Assembly (NCBI RefSeq): GCF_004027225.2
Contig: NC_044277.2
Location: forward strand, 137,449,057-137,513,056
From: Strigops habroptila
Taxonomy: Eukaryota; Chordata; Aves; Psittaciformes; Psittacidae
DNA length: 64,000 nucleotides
Reading direction: 5' to 3'
The notes beneath the pieces are model-generated. The model saw only the letters and a program-made list of their open reading frames with translations. It was not told where the DNA came from and did not search any database. Below are positions 60,323-64,000 of the stretch, one piece after another (the stretch's first letter is position 1; the number at the start of each line of letters is the position of its first letter). A program made the translations under genes and the position numbers.

Positions 60323-60422
60323 CAGAATCATAGAATCAACTAGGTTGGAAAAGACCTTTAAGACCATCAAGCCCAACCATTACCCCAGGACTGCCAAGTC
60401 ACCACTAAATCTTGTCACTATG
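60323..60422 (-). mobile_element. CR1 LINE, very short 3'-end copy
   Basis: The + strand begins CAGAATCATAGAATCAACTA and continues AGGTTGGAAAAGACCTTTAA and GACTGCCAAGTCACCACTAA, the reverse complement of a CR1 3' end. About 100 bp remain before truncation. The sequence mirrors the 3' UTR of the copy at 22,835-23,411. Confidence 0.92.
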
Positions 60423-63400
60423 AGTGTATTGTACCTGGAGTCTCAACTTGGTCTTGAGCTGAAGTCTTGAGGGCATTTGCAGAGGTAGTATAATGAAGTG
60501 GAGCTCTGCAAGTGTCATGAATGCTAAAGGAGACAGGAGTTGCCATTATAGCGTTTTTGAAAGCAAGTAGTACAGATTAGCAAGAAGTCTAGTAAGATGT
60601 GAAATGCTCACTAGTTTTGATAGCTGAAGAGTTGTTCTTGATACATCCCTAGGCAGCTGTGGTCCTGCTAACCCATGGCCTAAGGATAGCATACTGCTCA
60701 GCACAACTCTTTGCATGTTTGACAGTAAATTGTTTATAGACTAATGCAGCTGGGTGGTATTACATTTTTGACACTCAAGATTTTTATCACCACTTCTCAG
60801 TGGTGATTCATGGAAAACATTATTAACAGTGTACCTGCTAGCGAATGCATAGTGTTTGAGGCTGAAGTTGATTATTTGTAGGATTGCAACACAGAGACTG
60901 GTCTGATGAACTGCCTTTCCCAACATGTTCTTTCTTGGTGCTGAACTTTCAATCAGGTTGTAATCGGCAGAACAAAAGCTCTTATATGAGGAATTAAATT
61001 CACCTTGAGAAATGCATAGTTCTTCACAGACTTGAAAATGGGCATGATGGATTTATGTTCTGAGCAGATAGCCCCTTAGCTCAGATGGCAGATCTTAAAC
61101 ATAGGCCTCCTGTTTTGTACATTCACACTGCTTTTGGGATGGATTTGTAGTACTACTTCTACTTTCAGTTGTCTAGTATTTGCTACTTTTACCTCAATTC
61201 ATAAGATGGATCTTCATTTTGTACCTAAAGGGATCTAGTAATTGTCTTATGTAGGCTTTTTAGCAGGGCATGGCCAGCTCTAGGGATCTTTGACTGTAGT
61301 AATCTTATTGCCAATAGATGTAACTTCGTATAAATTGGATTTCCTTTTTCTGAAGCCTGAAATGACCTGTATCTTTCTGAGTTTTAGAAGATGAAGGCTA
61401 AGGGTGTAAAAAGGCAGTTAGACACTAAGCTCCCACTGGCTGTATTTGGTGCATAATTCCTATTTGTATATTTGCAAATCTTAATATTTAGTTGGTGTAT
61501 ATGATAAATGTTTAAGGAGGTGGCAAAGAAGCTACTTTCTACTACTTGGTTCTGTAACTGTAAGTACACTGACTTTGATATGAGAATCATCAGGCAATAA
61601 GTCTTGGTGATGGTTAAGTTATTCACTCCTAGAAGTTAAATAATTCATCTAAGAAGTGTCAGCAGCTGGGTCTTGTTAATGGTAAGCCTTTCATTTCTGT
61701 TAAATCAATTGTGAATAATAGGATCCTTCAGAGAAAAATGATGAAGCATTGATTTCCAAATTGGATGTCTGATATTGAAACATTAATAAAAATCCAGAGC
61801 AAGCAGGCAACTAGGACCTCATACACTCTGATCATCTAAGTAGTAATCAGAGCAAATCAATGATTTTTGTGTATGGTGCTAGATCTGTTAACATTTCATC
61901 TGTCGCCATTCATCATTTTGTCTATAATTTCATTTTTATAATTGTTTAGATTTTGGGGCCTTAATAGTATGCATTGAATCAAGCATTTACTGTCAAGCTT
62001 TTGTGAAACAGAAGTGGCATTGCCATATTCTTTACTGTTTGTCTGTCTTACAATTGTAGGGCTTTCTATAGCAATGGTCAAAATAATGTCTATGTATTTT
62101 CAAATGAGGTTAAATCTTCTTAGAGGAGAATACTCCTGTTGTAGTTTCCTCTGCAACATCTTCCTTGGACTGTTCCCCAGCTACACCTTCTGGCTCTGTG
62201 TGCTTTGTTCCAGGCTGTCTTGTGTTGTTGTGGAGGACTCTGACTGTCTGGATGTTTGCAGAGGAGGTCAATGCTGACATGGTCAGATAAAGCCTTTGGT
62301 GGCTTTAATAAAGAGAACAAAGACTTTGGTGATAGGAGTGTCCATGTGTGATCTGAGAGGGAGTAGTTGGTGGTAGAACATTCCCCGAGACACGGAGGCC
62401 GCAGGCGTTTGTGGATGGGATAGCTGTGTTCCTTGTACTTCCAGCCTCAGAGTCAGTGGGATTTTTGTAATGCAGTGTGAAGGTTACAGATGTGGGTGTG
62501 GGGTTTATTTTTTGTTATTATTTTTAATTCTATTTGAAGGCTGGGTTCAGTGCTTTTGTTTATTTCTGCTAGGCACTGGCTTTTTCTGTCCAGTGTCATG
62601 CTTACCAGCGATCCCATTTCATTTAAAGCTGTATTGAATTTGCATGGAAGCCTCCATACAGTCAAATCTGCTTCCTGTTGAAGTCAAAGGAAGTTTAGGC
62701 TAAAACTGGACCAGGATTTGGCCCATAAAGCATAGCAAGAAAATTGAACAGTTATAATAAAACTCTTAAGGCAAATAAAATGTTCTAGCAGGTGTTCATA
62801 AATGTGCTTTGTGCTCATAGACTCTGTTAAATGTTAATACTAAGGTCCTGCAGAAGCTGCACATAAGGACTGTGTGAAGGAAGCAAATGTCTGTTAAATG
62901 TGCTGTGCAATATTGTAGCAAAGGTGGGTGGCAGTGCAATGCCATGCTACCTATTAGACTGAAACATGAAAGCTATTAGAGATTCTGCTGAATTTTCATT
63001 TTGTGAGGGAGTAGCTTTCAAGAGAGAACATATCATATAAAAAAGCCATGTGTTGTGCAAAACTAGAGGCATCTTTGTCAGTGTATGCAGTTTTCTTGGA
63101 TGTATATGGAGCTTATTAGGGGCAGCAGCTAACATACTGTATTAACAATAAATTTAAAATAAGACAATACTTTTGAGGAGAATAATAGCTTAAGAGCAGT
63201 TTCATTTTTCACATACTTCGTTTTCCGTGATTTAGATTTTTTTATGCATTAGATGAACCCACAGGCAGAAGTACTAATGTGACCCTAAACATGTTTTGAG
63301 GATAACAGGTATTGGCAGGCTTTTTTATTTAGATCTCCATCTTATGCTAACTCTTAATATTTTTTTAATCCATCACTTTTTCATCAAAGCACAGTGAGGT

Positions 63401-64000
63401 CCATTTTAGATTTCCAGGAGCTTTCGGACTTTCCTCCTTTCTGGCTTCTAGGGGAATCATTTGTTGGCTTTTTCAGCATGTCTTGCAGCATGCTCTGAAA
63501 GCTGGTAGCTTGTACTAGCTTGTTTTCCCCTAGCAGTTAATTTCATTAGGATTCAGGTCAAACCCAAGGGACAAAAAAAAAATCTTTGTGTACTGGAGTC
63601 AGTTCCTAAAATGACACCATGAATGTGGCCATCATTGTTAGAATGTGTTTTGTTGGTGTTTGATTAATTGGCTATCATCTCATCAATGCTCAGTCATTGT
63701 GTTGCAGGATAAAAGCAACCACATATTACAAAGATACTCTCTTTCCCCGTTAACTTCTTCATTTTCTGTGCTAAAAGAGAATGCATTAGCTTGGAAAACA
63801 CTAAGGTGGCTGAGCGAGGGATGGTCTTTCACATGACGTTTAGATCTATCAAGTCACAGGCATTGCAGCTGCTCTTGTAGTACATGCCACTGTCAGAATG
63901 TCCATGTAATGTCAGAAAGACTTTTCCACTGTCGCCTTGGTTTTGTCCTCAAGTGTTTGTTCCCTGCAGTGGCAGTGCTAACATTTTTATTTTTTTTTTT
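60423..64000 (+). other. Probable intronic sequence to the end of the window
   Basis: No recognisable exon, LINE, LTR or RNA gene was found. A perfect 9-bp hairpin with a 4-base loop lies at 60,786-60,807. The window ends inside a T run. The + strand remains T- and G-rich. Confidence 0.45.
60786..60807. repeat. Short perfect inverted repeat
   Basis: ATCACCACT (60,786-60,794), loop TCTC, then AGTGGTGAT (60,799-60,807). It is too short for a pre-miRNA on its own and no longer stem extends from it. Confidence 0.8.

Noticed and set aside
61071..61110. tRNA-like A box (TTAGCTCAGATGGCAGA)
   Set aside because: The A-box matches, but there is no B box, anticodon stem or acceptor pairing downstream, so it is neither a tRNA gene nor a supported SINE.
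61735..61785. C/D snoRNA-like pair (ATGATGA ... CTGA)
   Set aside because: The spacing is too short and there is no terminal stem.

Overview
This window looks like nuclear DNA from a bird, mostly non-coding and AT-rich. The evidence is at least ten fragments of CR1 (chicken-repeat-1) LINEs, both recent 5'-truncated copies ending in the CR1-type ATTCTATGATTC terminus and much older decayed copies. There is also an endogenous-retrovirus solo LTR whose ends (TGTCCTGGGTTCAGC start, short inverted TG...CA) I recognise from many neoavian genomes. No prokaryotic operon structure, CRISPR array, tRNA or rRNA gene is visible. I could not identify the species or chromosome. Layout: positions 1-46,400 read as intergenic or deep-intronic sequence. 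It holds CR1 copies at about 1.2-1.7 kb (-), 9.4-9.8 kb (+, ancient), 15.5 kb (-), 16.8-17.2 kb (+, ancient), 22.8-23.4 kb (+), 23.8 kb (+), 28.0-29.5 kb (+, ancient, with reverse-transcriptase remnants) and 40.8-41.5 kb (-). It also holds the solo LTR at 1,838-2,403, a GC-rich repeat-like patch at 38.4-38.5 kb, short tandem duplications and several homopolymer or simple repeats. Open frames here are short, overlap one another on both strands and match nothing I recognise; I treat them as chance, except where they lie in CR1. The single clear gene-level landmark is a strong CpG island at about 46,430-47,130, with a shoulder to about 47,680. It has tandem GC boxes, a CTCF-like motif, a YY1-type AAGATGGCGG element and a good splice donor (GAG|GTAAAG) on the + strand. 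I interpret it as the promoter and first exon of a gene transcribed rightward. The remaining 17 kb (47.1-64.0 kb) would then be its first intron or introns. In a few lines counted by hand there is an excess of G over C on the + strand there but not to the left of the island, as expected for a transcribed strand. Two weak exon candidates (47,722 and 56,067-56,152) lie inside it. I could not name the gene, because no recognisable protein-coding exon is present. I found no convincing new biological system. The most useful leads are the orphan CpG-island promoter, the candidate 5' exons, two CTCF-like motifs in the same orientation 8 kb apart (one inside a repeat-like patch), an RFX-type palindrome in an isolated GC patch, and a short LTR-end footprint inside an ancient CR1.
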